Positions 46,146 to 57,931 of a stretch of 64,000 nt of DNA are shown piece after piece. The position numbers were made by a program, and so were the translations under genes. The notes beneath the pieces were generated by a model, which searched no databases, had not been told where the DNA came from, and was given only the letters and a program-made list of their open reading frames with translations. The first letter of the stretch is position 1. Every line of letters starts with the position of its first letter. This DNA comes from Capniomyces stellatus (taxonomy: Eukaryota > Kickxellomycota > Harpellomycetes > Harpellales > Legeriomycetaceae): the NCBI GenBank assembly GCA_001661515.1, contig LUVW01000009.1, forward strand, positions 422,736-486,735. Reading direction: 5' to 3'.

Positions 46146-47297
46146 AATCGTATTGGTTTTATTTTTTTTTTATTGAGATGAACTTTTAAAAAATTATACC
46201 AACTTTAGACTTGTCTCACTTTACCTTATGTTGCCTCAAATATAACTAAGTTGAGCCAGTAGATCTGCTAACAAGTTTACCACAGGAACTTTTATGATTT
46301 TTGTTGGAAGCAAATAAAAATATATACGTACTATAAGAAGAGTGTTTGTAAGCCCAAACTAGAGCTTCGAGGTAACATAAAACACTGTTATGGTTGGTAC
46401 CCATGTACTGGTTTTAGGACCAATTAAAGGGTATATCATGGAAACCCCCCCCCCTGTATGTCATATATCACTCATTGCTTCCATAATACCGTAGATGATA
46501 GATTTTGAGTTTTACACTTTTTATTTGCTAAACCTGTCTTTCAATAACGCAAACTTTAGAGATACCTTTTTATGTAAATAGCCGAGCTGTTGCGCTTAAA
46601 AGTAACAGTTTATCTATAGATTAGCGCATCGTTGTGTTTTATAAATCATACTGACGATACAAGTTAATCGAGTACATTTAAGGGACTTGTCCCATGTGCA
46701 AATATAGTATGCGTATATATAACAGCTTTGTTGTTTAAAGTTCGGCTCTGATCACACAATCAAAATCAAAATCAAAATACCTGTTTTTGTTCTTGTTTTT
46801 TTAATGTAGGTCAAATCCTGGTTTTAACTTGATAATGGTAGTGAAACACACTAGCTCTTAGCTACTCTGCTCCTTAAATAATAGATCGAAATTGGCTTTC
46901 AGGCTGGCCAGTTAAAAAAAAATGATGAACCCCATTATCAACGTTTTCAACTTTTTTAACTAACTTTTTTGATTTTTGTAGTCAACTTTTTATTTTATTT
47001 TATTTTATTTTATTGAAATTGAAATTGAAATTGAAATTGAAATCAGTTTTTTGTCGAATACAAAAGTCGATATAATTAAACTAAAATTTAAAAAAAAAGC
47101 CCAGTAATAACAAACAATCGATATCTAGTATAAATATAAAAAAAATTAAAAAAAACTCGCAATATCTCTGAGCACTTTTTAACCTTTATAAATTTTAAAG
47201 GACAGTTGTAAATCATTATATATCGATTTTGAATTCACAACTAGATGAGCCAGAATAACAATTTTCTCACCACGCCAAAAATCTGCAGAGCATCATA
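46146..47297. other. Intergenic region between RPC9 and COQ3 genes
   Basis: About 1.15 kb, AT-rich. It has a C10 run near 46445-46455 and two adjoining microsatellites at 46987-47043. No gene was seen; the stretch should include the COQ3 promoter. Confidence 0.45.
46987..47043. repeat. Adjoining (ATTTT)n and (TTGAAA)n microsatellites
   Basis: About five ATTTT-like units are followed directly by five TTGAAA units, in the upstream region of COQ3. Confidence 0.85.
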
Positions 47298-48886
47298 ATG
47301 ATAAGGTATTTTACTAGTTTTAACCTACGTTTTTTGTAATGAACCAGGTTCTGTTTTCAATTAAAATATCAATAAGAGATCCTAATTGCGCTGCTTGTCA
47401 TTACACTTGGTGATGATAGAATACTTGGAACAAAAGCACCACTGGTAAATTTTTTGCCTAAATTGATTGCCAACCCTAGTCGAGTAAAATCCGAATTTAG
47501 AGTAACGCAGATACACACTCCAAGCCATAACCGATTGTACACAACACCTAGCAAAAGTATATACAATTCAAGCTCAACAATCAAATATGGGGCGACAAAC
47601 GGTCCGTCTGAAAGTAGTAAAAGCTCGATAGATGTTGAAGAAGTGGACAAATTCAGCAAAATTAGTAGTCAATGGTGGGATCCAAATGGACCCTTTTCGC
47701 CTCTGCATTCTATGAACCCAGCTAGAGTTAAATATATTAGAGAAACTTATGGCGATTTGAAGTTCAGGGGAGGATCTCGGAATGAAGAAAGCATCAGAAG
47801 CAGAGGTTACGACAATTTTGATCAAAACCCAACACCTTTTGATGGCGTGTCGATAGTAGATATAGGATGTGGCGGTGGATTTTTGTCTGAAGTACGAGCC
47901 ATCCTGTTTATATTAAAATTCATATTCATCTCATGCTCAACTAACAATTTTTTGGGTTATAGTCACTTGCGAGATTAGGCGGAACAGTTTTAGGGGTTGA
48001 TGCATCATTGGAAAATATAAATGTTGCAAAAATACATGCTAGCAAGGACACAGAGTTAAACTCAAAGACAGGCTCGTTGGCTTACATTCAATCTACAGCA
48101 GGTTGGTATAATATATTGACGCTTGGCTATTAACCACCAGCATCACAGTTAAACTAATCGCTAAACTGGCCAATAAATTAACAGCCAAACTCCTCCAATT
48201 TAAAAGCAATATTGGCTAATTTCTGATTTGAGCTCTGTTAATCACTCTTCTTTTTATTTATTGAAACTAATCACTCTTTTTTTTATTGAAATTAATCGCT
48301 CTTCTTTTATTCTTTTTTCTTTCTCTGTTTTTTCTTTTGGGTGATAGAAAGCATTGTCAGCCAGGGCAAAAAGTTTGACATGGTTGTGTCTGTGGAGGTT
48401 ATTGAGCATGTTTCTGATTATAAAGACTTTTTAAAATCGTTGGTTAGCTTAGCTAAAGTAAGAACGAAATGGTAACAATACAAGTATAGCCTCAATACTT
48501 GATGTGTAGCTTTGGGGCCGACCACTCCAACTGACCCTAACCACCAATACTTGCCAATGTAACACTAATATATGATGTAAATATAGCCTGGTGGAGTCAT
48601 TGTTATTTCCACCATCAACCGAACGTTACTAGGAAAGCTATTGTGTATTACAATACCAGAAAATATTCTCAACGTTGTTCCAAAAGGAACGCATGAGTAT
48701 CAGAAGTTTATCAAGCCTTCTGAGATAGTGAATAATCTTTCAAATTTTGGCTGCAAGGTTGTGGATATAACTGGAATTTGGTACAACCCAATGGCAAACA
48801 CCTGGAGTCTACAGCGCGAAGACATAGGGCCATTAAACGGATCAGCCACTCAGGCCAACTACATACTAGCCGCGGTTAAGCTATAA
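47298..48886 (+). CDS. COQ3: COQ3, mitochondrial ubiquinone-biosynthesis O-methyltransferase
   Basis: COQ3 performs both O-methylations of the ubiquinone ring on the matrix side of the inner membrane, using S-adenosylmethionine. My model is 47298-47305 (8 nt), 47420-47891, 47963-48101, 48348-48457 and 48587-48886, phases consistent, 342 residues. The N-terminus is a convincing mitochondrial presequence (MIRILGTKAPLVNFLPKLIA, later HNRLYTTPSKS). The conserved part starts KFSKISSQWWDPNGPFSPLH; the SAM-binding motif is VDIGCGGGFLSESLARLGG near residues 148-167; later come VVSVEVIEHVSDYKDFL and VISTINRTLLGKL, then WYNPMANTW. The body is certain. The 8-nt first exon (ATG ATA AG) is inferred, because the second frame has an upstream stop and no ATG of its own. 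Confidence 0.92.
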
Positions 48887-49369
48887 ATAGGGAATAAAGG
48901 AGCTAGCCCACATCGATATATTTGTGTAAACGGTTATATAACTTTATATTGATCTTGAGATATACGGTCTGTGCTTAAGTCTGTTTACTCGAAATGCATT
49001 AAATCCTACACCTAGACTACTTTGCCAACTTTGCTTTACTATGTTTCGTTTTCTTAGTTTTTTTTTATTTTTTACTTAGACTTCACGATTTATTTTAGCT
49101 TTTTTTTTGATAGCTACACTATTTATACCAAAAGCTAGGCCAAATTATTATAATGCTCTTTTAAAATATATAATTCGTATTTGCTAAAACTGATATCAGA
49201 TCGCCAACTTTATTTATTCCAAAGTACCAAATCGAAAACTGAGTAATCATTTCAAAACAAGGCTAATCGCAAAAGTGATTTTTTTTTCCTTTTTTTGAAA
49301 TTGACTATTAGTTTTCCAAAATTATATTTTAAAGCAATCTTGATTTCCTTTGATGTGCTTTCCAAGTTA
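48887..49369. other. Convergent spacer
   Basis: About 480 AT-rich bases lie between COQ3 (+) and the scramblase gene (-). No coding signal; presumed 3' UTRs. Confidence 0.4.
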
Positions 49370-50879
49370 TTACAATATGTGAGTGTGGTTAGAGTGACGT
49401 GAAAAATAATCAAAATCGATGGAAATGGCACAAGCCAACAAAACTGCTCTCTCGTCGTATGTTAGTATCTGTGGGTTTACCGAGTTAAATTCGGAGGAAT
49501 TGCCTCTGTTTCTTCCTCCTATAACTCCGCTATTTACATCATTCTGCAAAATCCCTGGATCCATTCTTATGGTATATTGGCCAGCATCGGTAAGTAGCTA
49601 AAAATAACAGCGTCGACATGGTATAATTCCCATTAACAGCCTTGAAATTAGAAAAAGCCCAAATAACACATAAGTATTGACTATACTTTAAAAAATACAT
49701 TAAAGTAAACCAAAATACCTCCATCCCAAAACCAATAAACCCCCTATCAATAGTCGCCAACAATTCTTGGTTCTCGTTCAAAACTTTGAACTCCCAAGAT
49801 AGAAAGGGTGCGTCAATACGGCCAAACTGCGTTTTATTCATAAACAGATTGTATCTTCTTCTAAACAGGTGCCACTCTTGGTGTGTTTCGCCAATCTTGT
49901 TCCCTTGCATATCAAACACCGAAATCACGCTGTTTATAAAGCTGAACTTCCTACTCACCTAATAAAAAGTTGAGCCAAGTCTAATTAACACAGTTCCTTC
50001 CGTCTATTTAGTCGGTGCTACTTTAAAATACCACCAATCTATGAACCCGGTGAAAAGGTTGGTTTAACTTACAACCAAAACAGGGTCACCCTGTACGTTT
50101 AAGATCGTGACTTTGAAAGGCCGGTGCAACTTTAATGTTTGGCGCAGCAACAATGAACTTAAAGTAGCATCCTCCAGCATGTACCCAATTACGTTCCCGC
50201 CCTGGCCTAACAACGCGTACTTATTATTTTGCTCAAACCCCTACACCCAATTAGTTTTAACCTCTCGATTGTTTATTCATTTGTTTATTCATTCGTTTAT
50301 TCATTCGTTTACTCATTTGTTTATTCATTTGTTTATTCTTCTGTTTATTCATTGTTCGCCAATATTCTATTTTATTTCTGTAAAGCAAACTAATATTAAA
50401 ATCAAGCAATGCCAATATCAAAGTATCTAAATGGCTTTCTTACTGCAATGATATTCATGAATTCGACTCTTCGAGTAATCCCTAATACTCCCTGGGACAG
50501 AATCTCGGCCGCGGGACTATTTGAATCCAATACAGGGTTGCTGCTTAGAGTCGACTGGCTATAATTGTCGTTGCCTTTATTTTGACTGTTTATCCTGCTC
50601 CGATTACTCTCAAAATTCTTTCTTTCAATCTCCTTTTCTTGTTTGTATTCTTCTCTCCAATTCCCCCCCCTCCTAACTATTGTTATATATTTGATTTTTG
50701 AAGCTTTTGTAATTTTAAAATTTTCATTTACATTCAACGTTTTTATAATACTTATACTGGTACTGGCCAATCTAATACGCCATAACCTACTGATTTATAA
50801 AACAAAATGCGTGATGCAAAACTCATCCTTACAATTGTCACGATAATCAATCCTATTACTTGATAATCTTCTTTTGCAT
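49370..50879 (-). CDS. Phospholipid scramblase-family protein (Aim25-like)
   Basis: Scramblase-family proteins have a membrane-associated beta-barrel fold; yeast Aim25 is mitochondrial. Exons 50789-50444, 50240-50073, 49958-49719 and 49597-49370 join in phase 0. Conserved segments across the joins are RRVEFMNIIAGFEQNNKYAL, LRQTLKLHRPFKVTILNVQG, SRKFSFINSVISVFDMQG, NKTQFGRIDAPFLSWEF, LLATIDRGFIGFGMELLTDA and LTYDERAVLLACAISIDFDY near the end. The frame of the first large exon has no ATG before RRVEFMN, so an upstream exon is needed; 50879-50860 (20 nt) spliced at 50859/50790 fits the phase and gives 333 residues, near the yeast length. That short exon is a guess. A poly-G run of 8 near 50662-50669 in the N-terminal part is a place where a sequencing error would shift the frame. 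Confidence 0.85.
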
Positions 50880-52762
50880 ATTGACTTGACCGCATATAGT
50901 TGTTTGATTCTTTGTAAATGACAAAATCCAGCTCTGTGCTTTAAAGCAAGCATATTGCTCATTAATTAACTATTTGTTTCAAGTTCAAGTTGGTATATCC
51001 AAACCGTGCTGCCTGTCTAGTATAACAAACATTATCTTGCAGCTTTGTTTTTATTATTATTATTTTAAACTGTGTTTTTTTGTATTTCGGGCTTACGATA
51101 TGTCGTGCCTAAAAAATTACGTCTAATATTACTTGCCCAACAGCTAAAGTCCACTGCTTATTCCATCAAGTGGCTTTTTTTTTTAGCGCTTAAACCATAA
51201 ATACAACTAACCTAAATAAATAGTAAACTATTTTTTAGCTAATAGTAATAGCTTACCTTTCTTAATACCAATAATAATAAAAATACATAAATATACAAAA
51301 CTAAACACACGATACATACATTTTTAATTCACCTTTTACTGGCCATTACTTTCCAAAACAAAATTTAAAAAAAAATCCCCTAGAATTAAAAGTTGTCATA
51401 TTAAATTGTGATTGAAAAAAAAACGTTAATCTATGTGTTCAAGATAACGTCGAAAAGCCAACAATTAAATAAAGGTAAATTAACAAATAAGGGAATAGTT
51501 GACTTATAAAGCACATTAACCAAAGTCAAAAAAAAAAAATAGCCGTTGGCTTGCAATATAAATGAACGACCATCAGAGTTCAATAAAAAAGAAACGAATG
51601 TTGGGGAGACATTAACATGATTACCAATTAGTAGTAAGTATGCCGGTTCTTTTAGTTTCCGGGAGATATCAACGATAATATGGGCTATTTTCTGATGAAG
51701 GCTAGTTTTGACGATTTGCTATGTGAATTATAGGAGACAGAGTTCTTTGCTCAGGATAGAGAGCTCCGCATATAAAAAAATGTCACTGGATAGCTGCAAA
51801 GTAAAACACAAAATCAATAAAAAACCAAGCTACAGCCAAACATACCAATTATGAGTCGCTTCAAGAAATTCTGAACTATAAAACAGGCATCCATTATTTC
51901 TGGAACCTTTTTAAAGAAAGGTCGATAAGCAATAATGACACTTTAAGCTTATTTGCCGTATCTTATGTCCAAACTGTGTTATTAATACACTTTTGAATGC
52001 TAGTAAGCTTTTGTGTGCTATAAAGGCTTCCGGACTATACGTTGAAAGGCTTATATTCACTTTTGTGGCCTTGTTCTTAAAACCCATAACCAAATCGGTT
52101 ACTCTTGCAAGATTCGAAAATGATGTCGGCCAATAGAAACAATGGATTACATCAATTTCCATGTTGAGTCTTATTAATTAAAACTGATAAATAAGGTGAG
52201 TTAAAGACTAAAGTAAATAAGGGGTAATGTGTGAATGATCAAGGCATTATTGGGCTGACTTTTTTTTCTTTCTCCATATTTTTTTTTTTTATTTACCCTT
52301 AATTTTTTAAATTATAAATCGAGTAAAAGCAGTAATTGATAATGATTTTTTTATTGTTTTATTATAATAAAATGTTTGAAATTGGAGTTGATCTTAACAA
52401 GATCAAGGTTTGGAAGCCAAAAAAGAACAAAATCAATTTTTAAAAAAAAATCCATTTCAAGTTAAAACAACTACTAGAATCGAAATACCAATAGTAATTT
52501 CAATATAAAAAAAACAAAGTGCCAAAAGTAATCTCGATAAAAATAAAAAAAAGATACCAAAAGTGCAATAGATTGTTGATAAATGAAGAAAATTAGGATT
52601 AAGACTAAAAGTTAAAATCAAATTCGATTAGATAAAAGGAAAGCGGGGGCCACCTTGTAATCCGACTTTTGTCATTAAATTATATTAAACAAATTTAGTT
52701 GATACTATTTAAAAGCAAACAAAGTATATTTTTACAAAGAAAAGCAAAGTAAATTAAGCAAC
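50880..52762. other. Divergent intergenic region, 1.9 kb
   Basis: This AT-rich region lies between the scramblase (-) and kynureninase (+) genes. It includes one protein-like small frame at 51911-52162 (-) discussed under findings, and A-rich sequence with many AAAA tracts before kynureninase. No family could be recognised. Confidence 0.4.
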
Positions 52763-54750
52763 ATGTTTACCGACACATCAGCAATTAAAGCAATTGAGGA
52801 ATACAAGAGCTCCTCAAATGTCGATCCACTCAGCTTGGAGTTTGCCAAAGAGATGGATGCAAGGCAAGAAATTATGTCTCTTAGAGAGGAATTCGAACTT
52901 CCAACTATTGAGTCTGTTGGTGGAACCAATGCTTGTAAGTCAAGATAGCACACCACGCAAAGTGCGAATAAAATACTACAATGTGATTCTTTGCAATGTG
53001 TATTTATAAAGATTAATTTTGGGATATTTGGAAGTTCCAAACAATAAAAAGAATTAAAATTAAAGCTCACTGCAAATCAAGATGTTGGACTGAGCTTGAA
53101 AAATGTGCGTTGTAGTTGAAGGAAGCCTATCGGATCCATGCCTGTACTTTGCCGGGAATTCTCTAGGGCTAATGCCAAAAGCAGCTAGAAAAAGCCTCAC
53201 ACGCGAGCTTGATATTTGGTCTAAAGAGTAAATAAAATTAAAAATAACAAGTACCAATTAGTTGAATATAGTGCCATATCGACCTAATCAACAACCACTA
53301 AACACAAAGGAGTGAGGTTGGGGGGAGCGTAAAGGAGTCAAAATAAAGCAATTATATTGAATTATACAACTTTAGGGGAGTTCATGGACATGTATCTACC
53401 AACACCGACAAGCCTTGGGTCAGCTACGAAGAAGCAGTGGTTCCTTCAATGGAAAAGATTGTTGGTTAGATTTTACTTGATAACTATTATTATGAAAAAT
53501 TAATAATGACAACGTGTAGATGCGTCTTGTTGGTGAACTGATGTTTAGTTGTAGTAGGGAGTGATGCCATAACACTCATAATTTTGAAGTGCTTACTAAT
53601 ATTATGAACAACTTTTATAATTTGCATTTCGTAGGAGGATTGCCAGGTGAAGTAGCAATTATGAATACACTGACAGTAAACCTCCATCTCTTGATGGCAG
53701 CATTCTATACACCAACCGATAAAAAGTACAAGGTTTTGATGGAAGACAAGGCGTTCCCATCAGACGAATATGCTATAGTTTCACACCTTCGTATGCGCGG
53801 AGTCACATCTGATGACGCAGTGATCAGAATGAAGCCAAGAGAGGGCGAGCATACGCTCAGAACAGAAGACATTTTGAAGACAATTGAAGAAAACGCCGAT
53901 TCACTTGCGCTAGTTATGTTTTCAGGGATTCAATATTATACAGGGCAATTGTTTGAAATTGAAAAGATCACCAAAGCTGGTCATGAACATGGCTGTATTG
54001 TTGGCTGGGATTTGGCCCATGCTGCAGGCAATGCATACCTGAAACTCCACGATTGGAACGTAGACTTTGCTGTGTGGTGCAATTACAAGTACATAAACTC
54101 AGGTCCAGGTGCAATTGCTGGTGCATTTGTTCATCAAAAATACGCCAAGGACTATTCTAGAAACAGGTACGTATCACGACTTGATTAAAACAGGCAATTT
54201 GATCGTGCGGTTGATTGAATGCACAGGAACAGACTAAATAATTATACTTTTTGTATTGCCATACGTTTACCTCTTGGGTTAAATTAGACTAACCGGATGG
54301 TGGTCACACAAGAGCTCAACCAGATTTGTTATGGACAACAAATTTGACCCTTGTGAGGGAATTCAGGGATTCCGCCTATCCAACCCCCCAATCACTAGTC
54401 TGGCCTGCGTAAACGCATCAATGGAAGTCTTCAACAAGACTTCAATGGCATATCTGCATGCTAGATCAAACGTTTTGACTGGATATATGGAGTACCTTAT
54501 AAACAACTTGGACAACGTCTCAAAGAATGTTACAATTATGACCTCAACTGACAAAAACCAGCGTGGAGCCCAGCTCAGTTTGAAATTTGACGAGCGTATC
54601 CTTAAAGATGTTTCTAACCACATCACATCATATGGTGTGATTGCTGATATGCGCATGCCTGATTGCATCAGATTTGCACCAACAGCTCTTTATAGCACAT
54701 TTGAAGATGTATGGAAAGCCGTAAACGTTTTGAGTATTTATAAATTTTAA
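52763..54750 (+). CDS. BNA5: Kynureninase
   Basis: Kynureninase is a PLP enzyme cleaving kynurenine or 3-hydroxykynurenine to (hydroxy)anthranilate and alanine in the tryptophan-to-NAD pathway. Exons 52763-52934, 53116-53227, 53376-53464, 53635-54166 and 54288-54750 have consistent phases and encode 455 residues. Diagnostic segments: LYFAGNSLGLMPKAARKSL, IWSKEGVHGHVST across a splice, KPWVSYEEAVVPSMEKIVGG, GEVAIMNTLTVNLHLLMAAF, and the PLP site VGWDLAHAAGN followed by WCNYKYINSGPGAIAGAFVH with the Schiff-base lysine at residue 276. Then GWWSHKSSTRF and GFRLSNPPI complete the active site. Length matches other kynureninases (about 450-465). All key residues seem present, so it should be active and cytosolic. 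The symbol follows the yeast name. Confidence 0.97.
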
Positions 54751-55269
54751 ATTCCAATCTAATTTTTAAGCTTCAAGCCACAAACATTCTTTAACCCATA
54801 GTTTTACTATATCTATTAATAAAAACAACCATATTAAATTCAAATCAGCCCATAAAAAACTGCTCTGTAACCTAACCTCTCTACACATACATATATACAC
54901 AAAAAAAATTATTTCGAAAGCATGAATGGGCTGCACTAACGCTGGTAGTGGCTGTATTCTGTGCTAAAATAGTACCCACTTTCTGTAATTTAAATATAAT
55001 CGTATAAGTGCAGTTGTATGTTTTGTTGTGTGGGCTCTGTTTCAAATAAACCACATAAATAAATATCTGAATATATGGATTTTAAAGAAAACTGCCAAAC
55101 CAATAACTCTATTGATGTCTAGTATTGTAAAAATAATAGCCAAAAAGTAGAAAAGTAGAATAGTGAAAAGAAAAAGAAATATAATAGTGGAAAGAAAAAA
55201 AAAGTTGATTAAAGTACGACGTATTTGTGATAGTCAGAGCTATGTACGTGCTATTGATGTTTAATGCTA
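54751..55269. other. Convergent spacer
   Basis: About 520 AT-rich bases lie between kynureninase (+) and the TLC-domain gene (-). No coding signal; presumed 3' UTRs. Confidence 0.4.
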
Positions 55270-56124
55270 TCATTCCTTTTTGACATCTTTCTTGTCCTTA
55301 TTTGCTGTTTCCCGCAACTTTCTTGCAATAGAACGAACGATTTTGTAGAACCAAAAGATATTCAGGGTCCATAGAGTAGACACCGACACCAGTGACAAAA
55401 CGTACACAAATATCCCCACTTCCTCGTAGTTGCTTGTTGTTGTATTGCAGTAGCCGTACATTTTAAACGACCCATAAACAATCCTTACAAAAAAGAATGC
55501 TAAAGCCAATCCAACAACATTTACTAGCTGCAGCTTCGATTGACCCAACCCTAGTTTTTCGCAGAACCAAAAGCCATTCAGGAACAGCGTACTCACTTCA
55601 AAGAGTAGGAAAATCGGAGCAAAGTACATTCCAATTGGCATGTATGTAATCACTAGATTAAGCATAGCCAAGATTGCATGAGCAAAGAACCCTAAGCCTT
55701 GACTTTCAAATCCAACAATACATGTATACAGATCCCAAACAAAGTACCCCAAAGAAAAGTTGACCAAATTCAGAATTAAAGAATCAACTCCATGGATCCT
55801 GTCGTTTACCAAATTGTTCTGGTACAAAGCTATTGCTGAATAGTACACGGAGACTATAGCATGTACTTGGGACACGAAATGCAACCCCCAGTTAAACTGG
55901 TACTTTTTATCAATCAAAGCCAGCCTTTTCTTTTCTACAAACGGCAAAATTCGCACACTGGCCAAAAATGTAGAATGGAAAAATACTGCCCATAAAACAA
56001 CTGTTGGCCAATTCTCTGCAAGCATGGGCACTCCCATGCTGCTAAAAAGACGGCTGTTCCCCGGAAGATTGACCATAAATCCGTTTATTCCTGACAATAT
56101 CCCTGAAATCTGTGTAAGCGACAT
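55270..56124 (-). CDS. TLC-domain membrane protein (TLCD4/TMEM56-like)
   Basis: This single-exon gene encodes 284 residues with about six or seven hydrophobic segments. The pattern fits the TRAM-LAG-CLN8 domain: NWGLHFVSQVHAIVSVYYSA near residues 76-96, then SLGYFVWDLYTCI near 123-135, a central pair of segments with FFAHAILAMLNLVITYMPIG, and a last segment before IFWFYKIVRSIARKLRE and a Lys-rich cytosolic tail (KDKKDVKKE) that could act as an endoplasmic reticulum retrieval signal. TLC proteins include ceramide synthases, but the synthase double-His Lag1 motif is not seen, so I place it with the TLCD4-type group, whose biochemistry is not settled. Family assignment is fairly firm. Confidence 0.82.
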   Translation of the reverse strand: MSLTQISGILSGINGFMVNLPGNSRLFSSMGVPMLAENWPTVVLWAVFFHSTFLASVRILPFVEKKRLALIDKKYQFNWGLHFVSQVHAIVSVYYSAIALYQNNLVNDRIHGVDSLILNLVNFSLGYFVWDLYTCIVGFESQGLGFFAHAILAMLNLVITYMPIGMYFAPIFLLFEVSTLFLNGFWFCEKLGLGQSKLQLVNVVGLALAFFFVRIVYGSFKMYGYCNTTTSNYEEVGIFVYVLSLVSVSTLWTLNIFWFYKIVRSIARKLRETANKDKKDVKKE

Positions 56125-57931
56125 GTTTATTGGCTTCGAGTGTTTAACTGACCTTTATTCTTTTATTTCTGTGTGTTATTGTTAGTTCGATGATTTATAA
56201 AGTAGGAACTATTTATTTATTTTTGCTTTAGCTGCTCCTTTATTGCTATTACAACTCTAAGGTTGGTATAATATAAGAATAAACAAGCTTATTAGCAATT
56301 TTTCAGAGTTTCGGGTTTGGGCTAGTGGCCATTTAGATTTTAGCATGCACTCTTGGTAAGTTTGCTGAAAACATTCAACCTAGTAAGTCTCGTGATTTAA
56401 ATCTAGCAACTTGACATTTCAATTAACTTTTAGTTAATTTTATTAACCAAGCTCCCAATACTTTGATAAGCTAATTTTCAAGTTCCAAGTGAAATGAAAC
56501 TGAAAATAAAAACAATAATTATCCCCCTTCCCCCAAACGATAAATCGAAATGTGTTGCATATTATTCGACAGCTTTAATAATTTAAAGCCATTGGTTGAT
56601 TTTTTTTTTAATTCAATCTTTGCTTTTGTGCTTTTTTCTAATACTTTTTTGCTAAAACTCAGTGTGACTATACTTGGCACCATTGGGTTTATACCCTCCT
56701 ATTGGATTGGCCATTATCCCATCAATTAATCTTTTGACCAAAACACAACAAATGATACCATTACCACTTAATTGTGTGGAAATGGCTAAATAAAATCACG
56801 TTATAGCAGACTAAATAGAATGAAGAACCAAATTACTGTTGTTTTAAATACCCACAAGAGTAAATGAATAACGTACCCTAACCTGTATTCCAAAAGATTT
56901 AATGCCGCCCTCAACCATTAGTGTTTTGATGTTAAATACACCCCACTGTTTTATGACTCGGATGGAGTATTTTCGCCGAAATAAAATAGCAATTGAGTTA
57001 CCAAAAAAACGGAAAGATTGTAAACTAAATTGATTCATCGACTCAAAAAAGGCCACTGCTAAAAGTTGGTTCTGAATGAGTGGTGTTATTAACTTGGTAA
57101 TAAGAGTATGGTGAGGTATTTCAACAAAATAAGGCTTTGAAATATAAAAATTGCAATATTGGAAATGATATTAAGCAATCTTGTTCTTTCAAGTAGCCAA
57201 ATCAAAGTTTAAAGGCCTGTAGATGGGAATCTGGATTAGATATAAAGTTGAGTATTAGACCGAAAAAAAATATAATCGTCAATTTAACCCAAGAACCTGT
57301 TGGTTTGACATTACACCAAACTAACATAAGAAGAAAAAAATCCTGATGATTAAGCTAAACCCAAGAAACTAAAAACCTGAAAGCATTTAAAACATTTAAA
57401 GTTTGGAATGTGGTAAAAAAAAAAGGTGGCAATAAAAAAGCTGATTGAATGATCTAGATAGTCGAAATTGGAGAAAAGAATATGCATCAAGCAACGATTG
57501 GGGTAAAATATTGAATTTTTATAATTAGTATTGAGGAGAATGCTAGTTAGCCCAAAGTTAATGTTATATTGCTCACAAAGTTAAGGTAAAAACAAACAAA
57601 ATGACCCCCGTTAACTTGGAAAACGTTCAGTCCAAACAGTAAAAGCAAAAGCAAAATTACTAGAATTAGAATTAAAATTAGAAAAGAAGAAAAAGAAGGC
57701 AATTAAAACATTATAGTCTTAAATAGCTTTGCGGACACTGTATATTTGCTTAAAAAGGCGTAAATTGAAAGACGAATATAAGGTAATAGTATTTGTCCTC
57801 AAATGCAGTAGCAATCAACACGCAAAACGTAACTAATAGGGGCAAAAAAAAAGAGGAAATTAAGATAACATACTAGAAGATTAAAGAAGGGAAATAGAAT
57901 TTGGAACACTAATAGAAGGGATAGAGAGGAA
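56125..57931. other. Divergent intergenic region, 1.8 kb
   Basis: This AT-rich spacer lies between the TLC (-) and Dug2-like (+) genes. It becomes A-rich on the + strand toward 57931. An open stretch on the minus strand (about 56844-57165) contains a MVEGG motif but no extendable gene. Nothing else could be supported. Confidence 0.4.

Noticed and set aside
56844..57165. Minus-strand stretch with IKTLMVEGGIKSF, recalling the C-terminal motif of RIB7-type reductases
   Set aside because: The residues around it do not follow the RIB7 order, the frame has an upstream stop, and no acceptor continues it to the expected end. At most it is a relic or chance match.
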